From Salvia splendens (Eukaryota; Streptophyta; Magnoliopsida; Lamiales; Lamiaceae): a stretch of 64,000 bases of DNA. The notes under the pieces were generated by a model. That model was not told the origin of the DNA and ran no database searches. It was given only the letters and a program-made list of their open reading frames with translations. Where the stretch lies: contig NC_056036.1 in NCBI RefSeq assembly GCF_004379255.2, positions 43,053,576 through 43,117,575 of the forward strand, in the 5' to 3' direction. The position numbers and the translations under genes are program-made. Of the stretch, positions 63,891-64,000 are shown one piece after another. How positions within the stretch are numbered: the stretch's first letter is position 1; each line of letters starts with the position of its first letter.

Positions 63891-64000
63891 GCCATCCACA
63901 ATAGGAATAGTCCAGCAATAGCCAAGTCATAGCCTAGCCATAAACTCCTTCTGTCACATTATCAGTACTAAAAATCCTCCTGCCACATCATCAAAACAAT
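63891..64000. mobile_element. PIF/Harbinger MITE end, cut by the window
   Basis: Starts GGCCATCCACAATAGGAATA after TAA and contains CATAGCCTAGCC and CTGCCACATCATC. The same motifs occur, reversed, at 61664-61793, so both belong to one repeat family. Confidence 0.6.

Overview
The window is nuclear DNA of a flowering plant. Intron-split genes, plant-only families (PPR-DYW, UGT88-type glycosyltransferase, plastid-targeted prolyl-tRNA synthetase, plant-type beta-carotene hydroxylase), AT-rich intergenic DNA and many plant DNA transposons all point this way. The UGT88D-like gene suggests Lamiales, probably Lamiaceae; this is inference from one family.

Intact genes: a UGT88-type glycosyltransferase (5092-6468, -), TRAPPC1/BET5 (12614-15348, -), a DYW-class PPR protein (20149-22131, -), SGT1 (23178-27005, -), two tandem copies of ribosomal protein eS10 (28344-30179 and 32409-34042, +), beta-carotene 3-hydroxylase (38942-40652, +), an unknown nuclear-looking protein (43923-44882, -), organellar prolyl-tRNA synthetase (47183-51170, -) and a PATRONUS/securin-like protein (51973-52867, -). 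These are mostly housekeeping genes with no shared pathway.

Broken genes: a reticulon-like gene (905-4002, -) with a frameshift in exon 1, a lost splice donor after exon 2 and a hAT element in intron 1; a 5'-truncated and internally deleted SGT1 copy (16052-17701); a fragment of FZO-like GTPase (19228-19949) with a frameshift and no GTPase domain; and a 5' scrap of TRAPPC1 (22191-22277). The SGT1 and TRAPPC1 pieces are the two inner halves of a segmental duplication (about 15288-18014 against 22213-26451). The PPR gene and FZO-like fragment sit at the junction between the copies.

Mobile DNA: a 1056-bp hAT element with a perfect 8-bp target duplication (1787-2842); a Helitron candidate (7368-10142); a TRIM retroelement with LTRs, tRNA-Met primer site and polypurine tract (36397-36946); a PIF/Harbinger composite with a dead transposase (55461-58076); a dead PIF/Harbinger ORF1 gene (59750-61793); and many Stowaway-type MITEs carrying the CTCCCTCCGTCCC end. 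The 55-64 kb end is almost wholly transposon-derived.

I found no previously undescribed system. The points most worth checking are the Gln at the sugar-donor residue of the UGT88D-like enzyme, the duplication with the PPR gene at its breakpoint, the reticulon pseudogene with three separate lesions, the Helitron with possible captured coding DNA, and the triplicated splice acceptor in one eS10 copy. Gene models were built by eye from reading frames and GT/AG borders. Exon sums divide by three for every complete model.
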